The notes: a model not told the origin generated them from the letters alone. 63,561 nucleotides of DNA from Shewanella sp. 10N.286.48.A6 (GCF_002873135.1 NZ_MCVI01000040.1:968-64528), one strand, 5' to 3'. Counted from the first letter of the stretch, positions 1 to 10,683 are shown. Numbers and translations are program-made.

Positions 1-30
1 TCACTGGTTCGAGTCCAGTCTGGGGAGCCA
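1..30 (+). tRNA. tRNA-Asn, 5'-truncated by window edge
   Basis: This is the 3' part of a tRNA-Asn: T arm and 3' acceptor strand ending in encoded GCCA. It matches the two complete copies downstream except at acceptor position 67, where it has T instead of C. The anticodon lies outside the window, so identity is inferred from the near-identical tandem neighbours. Confidence 0.85.
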
Positions 31-65
31 CTTTAATAGTATGTTTGTAAAAATGAAGTATCAAT

Positions 66-141
66 TCCCCTGTAGTTCAGTTGGTAGAACGGCGGACTGT
101 TAATCCGTATGTCACTGGTTCGAGTCCAGTCCGGGGAGCCA
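66..141 (+). tRNA. tRNA-Asn (anticodon GTT)
   Basis: A 76-base cloverleaf with anticodon GTT in the context ACTGTTAAT, T loop TTCGAGT and an encoded CCA end. It decodes AAC/AAU. It sits in a tandem array of three Asn tRNA genes separated by 18-35 bases. The acceptor stem (5' TCCCCTG, 3' CCGGGGA) contains a U6-C67 mismatch, where enteric tRNA-Asn has a U-A pair. Confidence 0.97.
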
Positions 142-159
142 CTTCAATAAATCTTCAAT

Positions 160-235
160 TCCCCTGTAGTTCAGTTGGTAGAACGGCGGACTGTTAATCC
201 GTATGTCACTGGTTCGAGTCCAGTCCGGGGAGCCA
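160..235 (+). tRNA. tRNA-Asn (anticodon GTT)
   Basis: The sequence is identical to the copy at 66-141, including the GTT anticodon, encoded CCA and the U6-C67 acceptor mismatch. It is the last gene of the tandem Asn array. The following 177 bases up to the next gene are AT-rich and hold no other gene that I can see. Confidence 0.97.
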
Positions 236-412
236 AGATTTACCTCTAGCATATCATCATGTTATATCTCACGTTTTTAGTTTAAAACCCTCTCCTTTTA
301 TGTCTTTTTCTATTACAATTTAATACAGTTATATTTCTTTTTTAAGTTTATAATACCTTGAGTACATTATTCTCATTAAACTCAAGCATTTAAGACAGGA
401 AACGGATCATTC

Positions 413-2314
413 ATGGGCTTATCAAAATCTTTCCAGTTAGTACTTTTTGTTATTTTTGGTCTGTTATTATTTCGTATTTATGACCTTGAAAATAAAGAAA
501 TGCAACGCCAAGGCCATATTGCAATTGAAAATTACAAGCACCAAATCAATTCAATTACAGAATGGAATAGTGATGGACAGGCACTCTTTCAGCAATTAAG
601 CGAAAATTTTAGCTTCCAATTTTTCCAGTACATCCACAGTACTGACAGTGATAATAACTTTACCTATGGAACGTTAGCTAAAACTGACGCCGACTTTGAA
701 GATAAAATTTTTTCTATCGAATTAGGTCATATTAATACGTTTGCTGACGCTCGCCTGCAAGTCCGGTTAAACACGAGTTCAGTTATCACCACAAGCTTTG
801 TTAACCTTGAAAAAGCAGCGAGTCTGACCATTTTAGCATATTTAGTTATTATGCTGAGTTTTGCGCTGTTAATGCATGTGCACCGCAGAGGGATAAAGTA
901 TGCATCTGATTACATCAGTAATATTTCTAGTCTGTCATTTCAAGCTGTAGAAACCTCAAGATTAAAAGGCTCGCTTAAACCCATAGGTATTGCTCTTGAA
1001 AAGAGCCGAGGCGAATTAAAAGCCAGCATCGACAGTTTTCATAACAAAAATGATACCCTTACCAAAGCCGCTTATCAGGATGCTGTCACCGGCTTTTCAA
1101 CCCGAAGACGCTTTGACGATCAAATAAAATCTATTTCGAAATCAGATAAGCAGCAATTTGGCGTGCTTTGTATTGTTAAAGCTGCTGAACTTGCCAGTAT
1201 AAACCAGTTGCAAGGACGTGAAGCTGGCGATGATTATTTAAATAAAATTGCGACTTGCATCAGAACAGCTGGCTCTAAGATGGGAGTCAATGAATTTTAC
1301 CGGGTATCAAGCAGTGATTTTGCATTATTTATTCATGGTATTACGACAAAAGAGTCTGAGCGATTTTTAGATAACCTAAAAAGAAGCTTTGATGAATATG
1401 CCCAAACCATTGAACCCGATAATATTGCCAATGCCGGTTTAGTCCCTTTTGAAAACCAGTTTGACCCTCACGCGCTATTGGTGTTCGCGGATACCGCAGT
1501 CAGCATCGCGCAAACATCTGGCCTTAACAGATACCATATTCTTGAAAAATTCAATGGTAACGAACAATTAGGCGATAACCACTGGAAAGTAACCATCAAT
1601 GACCTCATTAACCGCAAAGGGGTTAAGTTTTTTCAACAACCAATCTTACCTTGTAATAATCAAGTCGATGTTTATCGTGAGTTATTTGCCCGTTTCTTTA
1701 ATGATGAAGGCTCCAATTTACCCACAGCCAGTGTGGTCGCAATGGCTGAACGTCATCGATTAAATATCGATTTGGATAAAATGCTCATCGTTCATTGCAT
1801 ACAATTACTCAGCACCAATCCAAGCCTTAAGGGTAATTTTGGCGTCAATATTAGTGCCTCATCTGCTACCCATGAAGTCTTTGTGTCTTGGTTAACAGAT
1901 ATTTTATCTAGCCACCGCAGTGTTGCTGCAAGATTAATCTTTGAAGTCAATGAATCAGGTATGCAGAAGAACTTAAATGCAAGCCAACGCTTCGTTAATG
2001 AGATGCACAAAGTTGGCGTTAAGGTTGCCATTCAACAATTTGGATTAGGTTTTTCATCTTTCAAATTCTTTAGGGAAGTAAAACCCGATTTTATCAAGCT
2101 TGACAGCAGTTATAGCGATAAGATTGATCAAAACAACAACAATAAATTCTTCATAAGAATGATTGTTGATATCTCCAAAAGAATTGGCATAAAAGTGGTC
2201 GCTACAGGCGTAGAAAAGCAAGAAGAGAAACTAACACTTGAAAAATTACTCGTTGATGGCTTACAAGGTTATTACATTGCCAGACCAGAAATTATCGCGA
2301 AAACAGATAAATAA
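413..2314 (+). CDS. Degenerate GGDEF-EAL membrane protein, CsrD/MshH-like
   Basis: A 633-residue protein with a membrane helix at residues 7-22, a periplasmic loop, a second helix near 134-155, then a GGDEF-like domain (about 215-370) and an EAL-like domain (about 385-630). Both active sites are decayed. The GGDEF position reads SSSDF, the EAL position reads ELF, and the usual DDFG metal site reads QQFG. Such proteins do not make or break cyclic-di-GMP; the family example is CsrD/MshH, which directs RNase E to CsrB-type small RNAs. The double decay and two-helix layout fit that family, but a LapD-like receptor role cannot be excluded. The gene stands alone and ends at a strong terminator. Confidence 0.7.
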   Translation: MGLSKSFQLVLFVIFGLLLFRIYDLENKEMQRQGHIAIENYKHQINSITEWNSDGQALFQQLSENFSFQFFQYIHSTDSDNNFTYGTLAKTDADFEDKIFSIELGHINTFADARLQVRLNTSSVITTSFVNLEKAASLTILAYLVIMLSFALLMHVHRRGIKYASDYISNISSLSFQAVETSRLKGSLKPIGIALEKSRGELKASIDSFHNKNDTLTKAAYQDAVTGFSTRRRFDDQIKSISKSDKQQFGVLCIVKAAELASINQLQGREAGDDYLNKIATCIRTAGSKMGVNEFYRVSSSDFALFIHGITTKESERFLDNLKRSFDEYAQTIEPDNIANAGLVPFENQFDPHALLVFADTAVSIAQTSGLNRYHILEKFNGNEQLGDNHWKVTINDLINRKGVKFFQQPILPCNNQVDVYRELFARFFNDEGSNLPTASVVAMAERHRLNIDLDKMLIVHCIQLLSTNPSLKGNFGVNISASSATHEVFVSWLTDILSSHRSVAARLIFEVNESGMQKNLNASQRFVNEMHKVGVKVAIQQFGLGFSSFKFFREVKPDFIKLDSSYSDKIDQNNNNKFFIRMIVDISKRIGIKVVATGVEKQEEKLTLEKLLVDGLQGYYIARPEIIAKTDK

Positions 2315-2338
2315 ATAACCAATGTAAGACCTTTATTC

Positions 2339-2374
2339 AAAAAAAGGGTTATTATTTACATAACCCTTTTTTTT
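2339..2374 (+). terminator. Rho-independent terminator after the GGDEF-EAL gene
   Basis: The stem AAAAAGGGTTAT pairs with ATAACCCTTTTT around a short AT loop and is followed by a long T run. It lies 25 bases past the stop codon and separates this gene from the rnf operon. Confidence 0.85.
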
Positions 2375-2451
2375 ATCCGTTGTTAAACCAGCCTAAACCT
2401 TAGATAATACTGCTAATCTCTTAAAGAACTCTCATATAGAAAAGTGTAGTA

Positions 2452-3030
2452 ATGACAGACTATCTCTTACTGTTAATTGGCACAGTGCTAGTTAATAATT
2501 TTGTATTAGTAAAATTCCTTGGACTATGCCCTTTTATGGGGGTATCTAGCAAGTTAGCTTCTGCCATCGGTATGTCCATGGCAACAACTTTTGTACTCAC
2601 ATTAGCATCTATACTTAGCTACTTAACCAACGAATTTTTACTTGAGCCTTTTGGTATCACCTATCTAAAAACCATGAGCTTTATTTTGGTCATTGCTGTT
2701 GTGGTGCAATTTACTGAAATGTTAGTACAAAAAACCAGTGCCTCTTTACATAGAGCATTAGGGATTTATCTCCCGCTCATCACTACCAACTGCGCAGTAC
2801 TCGGTGTCGCCCTACTTAACGTCAATGAAGATCATAACTTTATTCAATCTGCAGTATATGGTTTTGGTGCAGCGGTTGGATTTTCTTTAGTACTAGTATT
2901 GTTTTCAGCCATGCGCGAACGTTTGGCGGCGGCTGACGTGCCTTTACCTTTTAAAGGTGGTGCTATTGCCATGATTACCGCAGGCATAATGTCGCTTGCC
3001 TTTATGGGATTTGCGGGGCTAGTTAAATAA
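2452..3030 (+). CDS. rnfA: Ion-translocating oxidoreductase subunit RnfA (RsxA)
   Basis: A 192-residue integral membrane protein with six predicted helices, the usual family length. RnfA and RnfE are homologous membrane subunits of the RNF complex, which couples electron transfer between ferredoxin and NAD to Na+ or H+ movement; in enteric bacteria the same complex (Rsx) reduces SoxR. The segment around [20 protein letters not shown] and the later ITTNCAV motif are characteristic. It is the first gene of a tight operon, rnfABCDGE-nth, with two bases to rnfB. Confidence 0.95.
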   Translation: MTDYLLLLIGTVLVNNFVLVKFLGLCPFMGVSSKLASAIGMSMATTFVLTLASILSYLTNEFLLEPFGITYLKTMSFILVIAVVVQFTEMLVQKTSASLHRALGIYLPLITTNCAVLGVALLNVNEDHNFIQSAVYGFGAAVGFSLVLVLFSAMRERLAAADVPLPFKGGAIAMITAGIMSLAFMGFAGLVK

Positions 3031-3032
3031 TC

Positions 3033-3650
3033 ATGTCTAGTATTGCAATCGCTGTCATTGTGCTAACCATCTTAGCCTTAATATTTGGCTTAATTCTTGG
3101 TTACGCTTCAATTAAATTTAAAGTCGAAGGAAACCCTATTGTCGATCAAGTAGAAGCCCTGTTGCCGCAAACCCAATGCGGTCAATGTGGCTATCCAGGC
3201 TGCCGACCATATGCTGAAGCTATTGCCAATGGTGATAACATCAATAAGTGCCCGCCTGGTGGCACTGCGACTATGGAGAAACTTGCGTCATTAATGGGAG
3301 TTGATCCAGAGCCATTAAACGAAGTAGCTCAGGAAACGGTTAAAAAAGTCGCCTACATCAGAGAAGATGAATGTATTGGTTGTACTAAATGTATTCAAGC
3401 CTGCCCAGTAGATGCCATTTTAGGCGCGGGTAAACTGATGCACACGGTTATTACTAAAGATTGTACCGGCTGTGATTTGTGTGTAGAGCCTTGTCCAGTT
3501 GACTGTATTGATATGATCCCAGTTGAACAAAACCTAAAGAACTGGGATTGGAAATTATCTTCTATCCCAATCACGCTTATTGATATTGATCATGTTAAAA
3601 GCTCAAAAGCAGCTAAAGTAAACGATGTAAACGAGGAATCTCAGTGCTAA
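3033..3650 (+). CDS. rnfB: RNF complex iron-sulfur subunit RnfB (RsxB)
   Basis: A 205-residue protein with an N-terminal membrane anchor (residues 4-25) and three iron-sulfur motifs. The first is a 4Fe-4S site with Cys49, Cys52, Cys57 and Cys73. The other two are ferredoxin-type CxxCxxCxxxC motifs, at 114-124 and 144-154. RnfB is the likely electron entry point from ferredoxin. The gene follows rnfA by two bases and overlaps rnfC by seven, consistent with coupled translation. Confidence 0.96.
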   Translation: MSSIAIAVIVLTILALIFGLILGYASIKFKVEGNPIVDQVEALLPQTQCGQCGYPGCRPYAEAIANGDNINKCPPGGTATMEKLASLMGVDPEPLNEVAQETVKKVAYIREDECIGCTKCIQACPVDAILGAGKLMHTVITKDCTGCDLCVEPCPVDCIDMIPVEQNLKNWDWKLSSIPITLIDIDHVKSSKAAKVNDVNEESQC

Positions 3651-6277
3651 CTTTATTAGAACAAATTGATAAAGGGACTTTATGGCATTCTCCAGGTGGA
3701 ATACACCCTCCACAACTTAAGACTCTGTCTAATACTCAAGCTGTACGCCAACTCCCCTTAGCAGCTCAATATAGAGTACCGCTGCCTCAAGTCGGTGATT
3801 GCGCTCGTTTAACAGTAAAAGTCGGCGAGCAGGTACTCAAAGGGCAAATGCTCACTGATGGTGAAGGCTTTATGTACCTTCCTGTACATGCGCCTACATC
3901 TGGTCAAATTATCAGTATTGAACAGCATGCAAGTAATCATGCCTCTGGTTTACCTTGTTTAACTTGCACCATTGCCGCTGATGGTCAAGATACTGCTGCG
4001 GTATTTTTGCCTGCGACATTGACAGAACTGAGTAACCAACAAGTTATTGAGAAAATTAAGCAAGCTGGCATCGCGGGTATGGGCGGCGCAACGTTTCCAA
4101 GTCATATAAAACTTAATCCAGCCAGTGAAATTGATCTTGTGATCATTAACGGTGTTGAGTGTGAACCTTATATCACCTCTGATGATGTGTTAATGCGTGA
4201 ATACGCAACTGACATCATCAAAGGCATCGAAGTCATCGATTATTTGTTGAAACCTCAACGGATAATTATCGCTATCGAAGATAACAAATCACAAGCTGCT
4301 GCAGCGATGAAGACGGCGTTAGCAGGCTTTGAATCCTTAGAAAAAATGACTCGTATCACCATCATTCCAACTAAGTACCCCTCCGGTGGCGAAAAGCAGT
4401 TGATTCAAATTGTCACCGGTAAAGAAATACACACAGGTAGCATTCCGGCCCAGCAAGGTATTGTGGTGCACAATGTCGGCACCGCCTTTGCGATTCAAGA
4501 TGCTGTGTTAAATGGTAAACCTCTGATTGAGAGATTAGTGACCATCACGGGTAATCAAGTATCACAACCAGGCAACTATTGGTTACCTATCGGTACACCG
4601 ATCACCCATGCACTCAAGCAAACACAAACGCCAGTCAAAGACACTAATAACATAAGTGCTAAAGTCATCATCGGTGGTCCTATGATGGGTTATGCACTGC
4701 CCAATACTGATGTTCCAGTATTAAAAGGAACAAACTGCATATTGGTACCAAGCAGTGATGAAATCGCCCCTGATGTCTATGAAAAAGCCTGTATCCGCTG
4801 CGGAGAATGTGCTGTTGTCTGCCCAGCTCTGTTGTTACCGCAACAATTATTCTGGCATGCAAAAGCCCAGGAGTACGATAAGGCCGCTAGCTTTAATTTA
4901 AAAGATTGCATTGAATGCGGCTGTTGCAGTTATGTTTGCCCCAGTGATATTCCACTTGTTGAGTATTATCGCATTGCCAAATCAGCGCTTAAAAATGAAG
5001 CGGAAGAAAAATTCCAAGCTGAACAGGCTAAAATACGTTTTGAAGCCCGCTTGCAACGCCTTGAAGATGAAAAGCGTGCCCGCGAAGAAAAATCAAGACT
5101 CGCAGCAGAAAAACGTAAAGCTGCTATGGATAGCAGTAAAAAAGATGCTGTTGCAGAAGCAATGGCGCGTATTGCAGCCAAAAAGCAAGCGACGGCAACA
5201 CCCGCTGCAGAAACCAATAACAATAGTGCCACTACAGATAAAAGTGCAGCAGTTAAAGCCGCTATTGCCCGAGCAAAAGCCAAGAAACTCGCCAGTGCAG
5301 TTCCAGCTGATGCTAATGACACGCCTGTAACTACTAGCACTGTTACTACTAGCAGTGAACCTAGCAACACAGCTACAGACAAAAAATCACAAATCGCCGC
5401 AGCAGTTGCACGTGCAAAAGCCAAAAAGCTCGCTGCAACAAGTGCAACTGATGATGTCTCAGCCTCTGTTCAAGCCGCTAACGAGCAAGTTGTTAGCGAA
5501 GTAACAGAAGTAACGTCAGAAGCAGTTGACGACAGAAAAGCGAAAATTGCGGCTGCCGTTGCACGAGCTAAAGCCAAAAAGCTCGCAGCAACAGCTGCAA
5601 CAAGTGCAACTGATGATATCTCTGCCTCTGTTCAAGTAGCTAACGTGCAAGTTGTTAGCGAGCAAGTTGTTAGCGAAGTAACAGAAGTAACCTCAGAACC
5701 AATTGACGACAGAAAAGCGAAAATTGCGGCTGCCGTTGCACGAGCTAAAGCCAAAAAGCTCGCTGCAACAGCTGCAACAAGTGCAACTGATGATATCTCT
5801 GCCTCTGTTCAAGTAGCTAACGAGCAAGCCGCTAACGAGCAAGTTGTTAGCGAAGTAACAGAAGTAACGTCAAAACCAATTGACGACAAAAAAGCGAAAA
5901 TTGCGGCTGCCGTTGCACGAGCTAAAGCGAAAAAGCTCGCTGCAACAAATGCAACTGATGATGTCTCTGCCTCTGTTCAAGCTACTAACGAACAAGCTGC
6001 TAACGAGCAAGTTGTTAGCGAAGTGACAAAAGTACAGTCAGAACCCGTTGACGACAAAAAAGCGAAAATTGCAGCCGCTGTTGCTAAGGCCAAAGCGAAA
6101 AAACTTGCGCCTAAACATGACGCTGAAAATGAAACTGTATCAGCGCCAGCAAAGCTTAAAGAAGAGCCTGCTCCAACAGAAGCTACTGACGACAAAAAAG
6201 CACGAATTGCAGCTGCAGTTGCTAAAGCAAAAGCGAAGAAGCTTGAAAATCAGCGTAAGCTGAGTGAAAAGGAATAA
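3644..6277 (+). CDS. rnfC: RNF complex subunit RnfC (RsxC) with a long Lys/Ala repeat tail
   Basis: An 877-residue protein. The first 450 or so residues are the conserved RnfC core, with a nucleotide- and flavin-binding region ([24 protein letters not shown]) and two 4Fe-4S motifs, starting CIRCGEC near residue 383 and CIECGCC near 422. After residue 445 comes a coiled, charged segment. From about 577 to the end there is a tandem repeat rich in Lys and Ala (units starting [12 protein letters not shown]) separated by Ser/Thr/Val/Gln spacers. The tail is long but of a kind known in gammaproteobacterial RnfC. RnfC is the NADH-side peripheral subunit. Confidence 0.95.
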   Translation: MLTLLEQIDKGTLWHSPGGIHPPQLKTLSNTQAVRQLPLAAQYRVPLPQVGDCARLTVKVGEQVLKGQMLTDGEGFMYLPVHAPTSGQIISIEQHASNHASGLPCLTCTIAADGQDTAAVFLPATLTELSNQQVIEKIKQAGIAGMGGATFPSHIKLNPASEIDLVIINGVECEPYITSDDVLMREYATDIIKGIEVIDYLLKPQRIIIAIEDNKSQAAAAMKTALAGFESLEKMTRITIIPTKYPSGGEKQLIQIVTGKEIHTGSIPAQQGIVVHNVGTAFAIQDAVLNGKPLIERLVTITGNQVSQPGNYWLPIGTPITHALKQTQTPVKDTNNISAKVIIGGPMMGYALPNTDVPVLKGTNCILVPSSDEIAPDVYEKACIRCGECAVVCPALLLPQQLFWHAKAQEYDKAASFNLKDCIECGCCSYVCPSDIPLVEYYRIAKSALKNEAEEKFQAEQAKIRFEARLQRLEDEKRAREEKSRLAAEKRKAAMDSSKKDAVAEAMARIAAKKQATATPAAETNNNSATTDKSAAVKAAIARAKAKKLASAVPADANDTPVTTSTVTTSSEPSNTATDKKSQIAAAVARAKAKKLAATSATDDVSASVQAANEQVVSEVTEVTSEAVDDRKAKIAAAVARAKAKKLAATAATSATDDISASVQVANVQVVSEQVVSEVTEVTSEPIDDRKAKIAAAVARAKAKKLAATAATSATDDISASVQVANEQAANEQVVSEVTEVTSKPIDDKKAKIAAAVARAKAKKLAATNATDDVSASVQATNEQAANEQVVSEVTKVQSEPVDDKKAKIAAAVAKAKAKKLAPKHDAENETVSAPAKLKEEPAPTEATDDKKARIAAAVAKAKAKKLENQRKLSEKE
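5375..6262 (+). repeat. In-frame tandem repeats in the 3' part of rnfC
   Basis: The codons for the DD(K/R)KAKIAAAVA block recur at 5375 (diverged), 5528, 5705, 5882, 6050 and 6188. Spacings are 177, 177, 168 and 138 bases among the last five, all multiples of three. The copies at 5528 and 5705 are nearly identical at the DNA level, which points to recent expansion or homogenisation. Confidence 0.9.
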
Positions 6278-6279
6278 AC

Positions 6280-7329
6280 ATGGCATTTAAAATAGCTTCA
6301 TCTCCACATGTCAGTACCACACTGCAGACCAATAAAGTCATGCTGCGTGTTGCCTACTGTTTAATTCCGGGTATTTTAGCCCAAACCTACTTCTTTGGTA
6401 TGGGGACTTTGGTACAAATCATTATTGCCGTAGTAACAGCCTTAAGCGCTGAAGCTTGCATAATGAAGTTACGTAATAAATCAATTAAAACAGCCTTAGC
6501 AGATAATAGTGCCTTAGTTACAGCTTTATTGATTGCCGTTGCCATTCCGCCCTTAACACCTTGGTGGATGACGGTTATAGGCTGTCTTTTTGCTATCGTG
6601 ATCGTAAAGCATTTATATGGCGGGCTAGGTAATAATATCTTTAATCCTGCCATGGCTGCATATGTTCTGTTACTGGTTTCGTTTCCAGTGCAAATGACCT
6701 CATGGGTTGCACCTGCAGAACTTGCTAGCAATCATGTGGGCATTATTGCAGCATTAAATTCAATATTTGAATTATCCAATGTGGATATTCATTTATATCG
6801 CCTTGGCATCGACGGTCATACTATGGCGACACCGTTAGACACATTCAAAACTGATTTATCTATGGGGTTAACTAGCGCCGAAAGTTTACAGAAGAATGTT
6901 TTTGACGGCATAGCAGGTGTTGGCTGGCTTTGGGTCAATATTGCGTATTTACTTGGTGGCCTTGTGATGTTAAAGCTCAAGGTGATCCGCTGGCAGATCA
7001 GTACTGGCATATTATTAGCGATATTTATCTGTGCAGGTGTGGGATTTTTATTGAATCCAAGTACTCATGCTAGCCCATTACTGCATCTGTTTTCTGGTGG
7101 CACCATGTTATGTGCTTTCTTTATTGCGACCGATCCTGTTACCGCTGCAACCAGTCCCCGGGGCAGATTGTTATTTGGCGCTATCATAGGCGTGCTTATT
7201 TTTGTGATTAGAACCTATGGTGGTTACCCTGATGCGGTCGCCTTTGCAGTTTTACTTGCCAATATGTGTGCCCCATTTATTGATTACTACATTCGTCCGC
7301 GCTCATACGGCCATAGAGCAGGAAATTAA
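6280..7329 (+). CDS. rnfD: RNF complex membrane subunit RnfD (RsxD)
   Basis: A 349-residue polytopic membrane protein of the NqrB/RnfD family and of usual length. It contains the FMN attachment segment [10 protein letters not shown] near residue 180, where the Thr before Pro is expected to carry covalent FMN, and the conserved segment [16 protein letters not shown] near the C-terminus. It starts two bases after the rnfC stop and lies 12 bases before rnfG. Confidence 0.95.
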   Translation: MAFKIASSPHVSTTLQTNKVMLRVAYCLIPGILAQTYFFGMGTLVQIIIAVVTALSAEACIMKLRNKSIKTALADNSALVTALLIAVAIPPLTPWWMTVIGCLFAIVIVKHLYGGLGNNIFNPAMAAYVLLLVSFPVQMTSWVAPAELASNHVGIIAALNSIFELSNVDIHLYRLGIDGHTMATPLDTFKTDLSMGLTSAESLQKNVFDGIAGVGWLWVNIAYLLGGLVMLKLKVIRWQISTGILLAIFICAGVGFLLNPSTHASPLLHLFSGGTMLCAFFIATDPVTAATSPRGRLLFGAIIGVLIFVIRTYGGYPDAVAFAVLLANMCAPFIDYYIRPRSYGHRAGN

Positions 7330-7341
7330 ACAGGATTTATT

Positions 7342-7977
7342 ATGTCTAATATTATTACACGAAATGGCCTGATACTTGCGATATTTGCTTTGTGTTGCAC
7401 TAGTTTAGTGGCAAGCGTGAACTATTTAACTGCAGACAGGATTATTGACCAGCAACGCAAGCAACTTACACGCGTGCTGCAACAAATCATACCTCAAGCA
7501 ATGCATGACAATGCATTAACTGACGATTGTATTGCCGTGATTGATGAAGCATATTTGGGCAGCGATCAATCGTTATCAGCCTATATTGCTAAACAGGGCG
7601 ATTTACCTGTTGCAATGGCCATTGAAGCCATTGCCCCTGACGGTTATAACGGTGATATCAAGCTTATTATCGGTGTCGATAACGACAACACCCTACTAGG
7701 CGTAAGAACCTTAGCACATCAGGAAACACCTGGCTTAGGTGACAAAATTGATTTAAGAAAATCTGACTGGGTTTTAGCCTTTGCTGGGTTAGTTTTTAAT
7801 TCAAACGATAAACCATTAGGCGTTAAAAAAGATGGTGGTAACATCGACCAATTTACAGGGGCTACCATTACCCCAAGAGCTTATGTCAAAGCGATTAATA
7901 ATGCCCTAACCTATGTTAAAAACAACAGGCAAATGCTTTATAGCACCGTAAACCAATGTGGACGAGATCATGACTAA
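7342..7977 (+). CDS. rnfG: RNF complex flavin subunit RnfG (RsxG)
   Basis: A 211-residue protein with one N-terminal membrane helix and a periplasmic FMN-binding domain. The motif [15 protein letters not shown] contains the Thr that carries covalent FMN in this family. The segment [14 protein letters not shown] is also diagnostic. The 3' end overlaps the rnfE start by eight bases. Confidence 0.96.
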   Translation: MSNIITRNGLILAIFALCCTSLVASVNYLTADRIIDQQRKQLTRVLQQIIPQAMHDNALTDDCIAVIDEAYLGSDQSLSAYIAKQGDLPVAMAIEAIAPDGYNGDIKLIIGVDNDNTLLGVRTLAHQETPGLGDKIDLRKSDWVLAFAGLVFNSNDKPLGVKKDGGNIDQFTGATITPRAYVKAINNALTYVKNNRQMLYSTVNQCGRDHD

Positions 7978-8665
7978 TTACCGCGAAATAGCTTGGCAAG
8001 GATTATGGAAAAACAATCCCGGATTGGTTCAGTTATTAGGCTTATGTCCGTTATTAGCTGTAACAGCTACGGTAACTAATGCTTTAGGCTTAGGTGTTGC
8101 CACACTACTAGTGCTGGTTGGTTCTAATCTACTGGTATCATTGGTGCGCAACTTTGTTCCAAAAGAAATCCGTATTCCAGTGTTTGTGATGATCATTGCC
8201 GCACTAGTAACCTGTGTTCAGCTGTTAATAAATGCTTATGCCTATGGCTTATACCTTTCTTTAGGCATTTTCTTGCCCTTGATTGTCACCAACTGTGTGA
8301 TCATTGGCCGAGCAGAAGCCTTTGCATCACGCAACAATGTTAGCAGCGCTGCTTTTGATGGGCTCATGATGGGACTTGGGTTTACCGCCATTTTAGTGGT
8401 GCTTGGCGCAGTACGTGAAGTTCTTGGTCAAGGCACTTTATTTGATGGTGCTGAGCTGCTGTTAGGTGACTGGGCAAGCGCACTGACGATTCAAGTATTT
8501 CAACTCGATAGCCATTTTTTAATTGCAATGTTACCGCCGGGGGCGTTTATCGCCATGGGACTGTTAATTGCCCTTAAAAATGTTATTGATGCAAAACTCG
8601 AAAGCCGACAACCAAAACAACAAAGCGAAGCCATAGCGCGCGCCAGAATTACCAAGGTTAGCTAA
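7970..8665 (+). CDS. rnfE: RNF complex membrane subunit RnfE (RsxE)
   Basis: A 231-residue polytopic membrane protein homologous to RnfA, with [16 protein letters not shown] near the start and [16 protein letters not shown] in the middle. I chose the ATG at 7970 over the in-frame GTG at 7958 because it gives the family N-terminus ([13 protein letters not shown]) and an overlap with rnfG that allows coupling. Three bases separate its stop from nth. Confidence 0.95.
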   Translation: MTNYREIAWQGLWKNNPGLVQLLGLCPLLAVTATVTNALGLGVATLLVLVGSNLLVSLVRNFVPKEIRIPVFVMIIAALVTCVQLLINAYAYGLYLSLGIFLPLIVTNCVIIGRAEAFASRNNVSSAAFDGLMMGLGFTAILVVLGAVREVLGQGTLFDGAELLLGDWASALTIQVFQLDSHFLIAMLPPGAFIAMGLLIALKNVIDAKLESRQPKQQSEAIARARITKVS

Positions 8666-8668
8666 TAG

Positions 8669-9310
8669 ATGAACAAACAAAAACGTTATGAAATGTTAAC
8701 CCTTCTTCGGGACAATAACCCTAAACCTGAAACTGAATTAAACTTTTCATCGCCGTTTGAACTGCTGGTTGCCGTCACCCTGTCGGCGCAAGCAACCGAT
8801 GTCAGCGTCAATAAAGCCACTGACAAATTATTCCCTGTCGCCAACACAGCTCAAGGAATTTACGATCTTGGCGTTGATGGCTTAAAAACTTACATTAAAA
8901 CCATTGGGCTTTATAACAACAAAGCGATAAATGTTATTAAAGCCTGTAAAATGCTAATTGATCAACATGGCGGCGAAGTACCTGAAAATCGAGAGGCATT
9001 AGAAGCACTCCCTGGCGTTGGCCGTAAAACTGCCAACGTGGTACTCAACACTGCATTTGGCTGGCCGACCATCGCTGTTGATACCCATATTTTTCGTATG
9101 GCAAATCGCACTAAATTTGCCATGGGTAAAAATGTCGACCAAGTAGAAGAAAAAATGCTGAAAGTCACCCCTGCCGAATTTAAAGTCGATGTACATCACT
9201 GGTTTATTTTACATGGACGCTATACCTGCATCGCCCGCAAGCCTCGCTGTGGTAGCTGTATGATAGAAGACCTTTGCGAATACAAAGATAAGGTTTACCC
9301 AGAAGATTAA
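8669..9310 (+). CDS. nth: Endonuclease III, DNA glycosylase/AP lyase
   Basis: A 213-residue protein that removes oxidised pyrimidines from DNA and cuts the abasic site. It has the helix-hairpin-helix segment LPGVGRKTANVV with the catalytic Lys, the VDTHIFR segment with the catalytic Asp, and a C-terminal 4Fe-4S site with C-x6-C-x2-C-x5-C spacing. Length matches the family. It is the last gene of the rnf operon, an arrangement also seen in enteric bacteria. Confidence 0.97.
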   Translation: MNKQKRYEMLTLLRDNNPKPETELNFSSPFELLVAVTLSAQATDVSVNKATDKLFPVANTAQGIYDLGVDGLKTYIKTIGLYNNKAINVIKACKMLIDQHGGEVPENREALEALPGVGRKTANVVLNTAFGWPTIAVDTHIFRMANRTKFAMGKNVDQVEEKMLKVTPAEFKVDVHHWFILHGRYTCIARKPRCGSCMIEDLCEYKDKVYPED

Positions 9311-9357
9311 TCATTTAATGTTATCTTTTTAGTACTTTTTATTAGAGCATCTCTACG

Positions 9358-9385
9358 AACCATTGCCTTCCAATTGGCAATGGTT
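9358..9385 (+). terminator. Hairpin after nth, possible weak terminator
   Basis: A perfect 10-base stem (AACCATTGCC / GGCAATGGTT) with an 8-base loop lies 48 bases past nth. There is no proper T run, so termination is uncertain. The rest of 9311-9605 is AT-rich and holds no gene that I can see. Confidence 0.4.
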
Positions 9386-9605
9386 AAACTGTTAAATACC
9401 ATCCTGTAAATACAATCCCGCGCCCAAATCAGTTAATACTTTTGTATTAATAAAATGTTAATACTGTGATCTATTTTGCTATCATTATAAGCTAATGATA
9501 CTTGCAGCTATCCGTCATAACCTTTACAGCTAATTCATCTAAATACTCAATGCGTAGCAAGAATTATTTGTGGTTTAAAGCACAACATTTAGAAAAGGAC
9601 ATTTC

Positions 9606-10661
9606 ATGACACAGAAAGACACAGCTTGGGTTGAATACGCTAAAGCAATAGGCATTATGTTAGTGGTGTATGGACATGTAGCCCGTGGCATTTATCATTC
9701 GGGCATAGACTTACCCGTTCCTTTTTACAAACTTGCTGATAGCCTAGTTTATAGTTTTCACATGCCGCTTTTTTTCTTTTTATCAGGGTTATTCTTTGTT
9801 ACATCATTACAAAAAAGAGGACCGAAAAAATTAGTTTTCAGTAAAATTGATACTATCTTTTACCCCTACTTATTGTGGTCAATGTTACAAGGTTCATTAG
9901 AATTACTTTTACCTAGCTACACCAATGGAAGTCCCTCTTTTACTGACGTCCTTTCACTGTTGTGGGCCCCTAGAGCACATTTTTGGTTCTTATATGCTTT
10001 ATTGTTAATCTTTGCATTATCGACGCTAGCATATCGTTTATTACCACAACGCTTCAGCGCTGTATTTGGCATTTTCAGCATTATAATGTACTTAACTAGC
10101 TCGATGATTTCAGATGATAAAATAATTAATTATATTACTGAAAACACAGCTTTTTTCGCGCTAGGAATTATTTTTTCACTGCATATAAAAACACAGTGGC
10201 TTGATAGCAAATTAGCCCTTGTCGGATTATTTTTGGCTTTCATATTAGGGCAATGGATATTTCACGGTTATCTGTCATTAGAATATCGTGATAGAGGTAT
10301 ACGGTCTTTGTTACTGGCTATAATTTCAGTTGGTTTTATCGTTTCTTTATCTATTCATCTGGCAAAATTTAACCTAAGTTTTTTTGCTTATTTAGGTCGC
10401 TGTTCAATGGCAATATATCTGATGCATGTTGTTGCAGGCGGAGCCGCTAGAGCACTACTAAGTCAACTAGGCATACACTCTTTTATCGAACAGCTTGCTA
10501 TCGGTTTTATCTTTGCCCTGTTAGCACCGCTGGCTGTTTTAGTGCTGATTGATAAACTAAAAATACCTTATATGTTTTCAGCACCATTGTGTTCTTGCTT
10601 AGCTAACATATTTGCTAAAGCTGCAAAACTTACCCATAAAAAGAAGCAAACAGGTACTTAG
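9606..10661 (+). CDS. Acyltransferase family 3 membrane protein
   Basis: A 351-residue protein with about ten membrane helices. The N-terminus (WVEYAKAIGIMLVVYGHVARG) carries the conserved His of the acyltransferase 3 family, which moves acetyl or similar groups onto surface sugars or other exported molecules. The substrate cannot be read from the sequence. The ATG follows an AAAAGGA ribosome site. It is a single gene ended by a strong terminator; no polysaccharide genes are adjacent. Confidence 0.85.
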   Translation: MTQKDTAWVEYAKAIGIMLVVYGHVARGIYHSGIDLPVPFYKLADSLVYSFHMPLFFFLSGLFFVTSLQKRGPKKLVFSKIDTIFYPYLLWSMLQGSLELLLPSYTNGSPSFTDVLSLLWAPRAHFWFLYALLLIFALSTLAYRLLPQRFSAVFGIFSIIMYLTSSMISDDKIINYITENTAFFALGIIFSLHIKTQWLDSKLALVGLFLAFILGQWIFHGYLSLEYRDRGIRSLLLAIISVGFIVSLSIHLAKFNLSFFAYLGRCSMAIYLMHVVAGGAARALLSQLGIHSFIEQLAIGFIFALLAPLAVLVLIDKLKIPYMFSAPLCSCLANIFAKAAKLTHKKKQTGT

Positions 10662-10683
10662 TTTGACCAAGTCAAATTTAAGG

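Noticed and set aside
4966..5424. Long minus-strand open frame opposite rnfC
   Set aside because: It is the mirror of the Ala/Lys-rich repeat coding of rnfC. It has no ribosome site and gives a low-complexity Ala/Ser product.
7958..7969. GTG start for rnfE
   Set aside because: The ATG at 7970 gives the conserved family N-terminus; the GTG adds four residues only.
9358..9385. Strong terminator after nth
   Set aside because: The following bases are not T-rich. It is kept only as a low-confidence hairpin.
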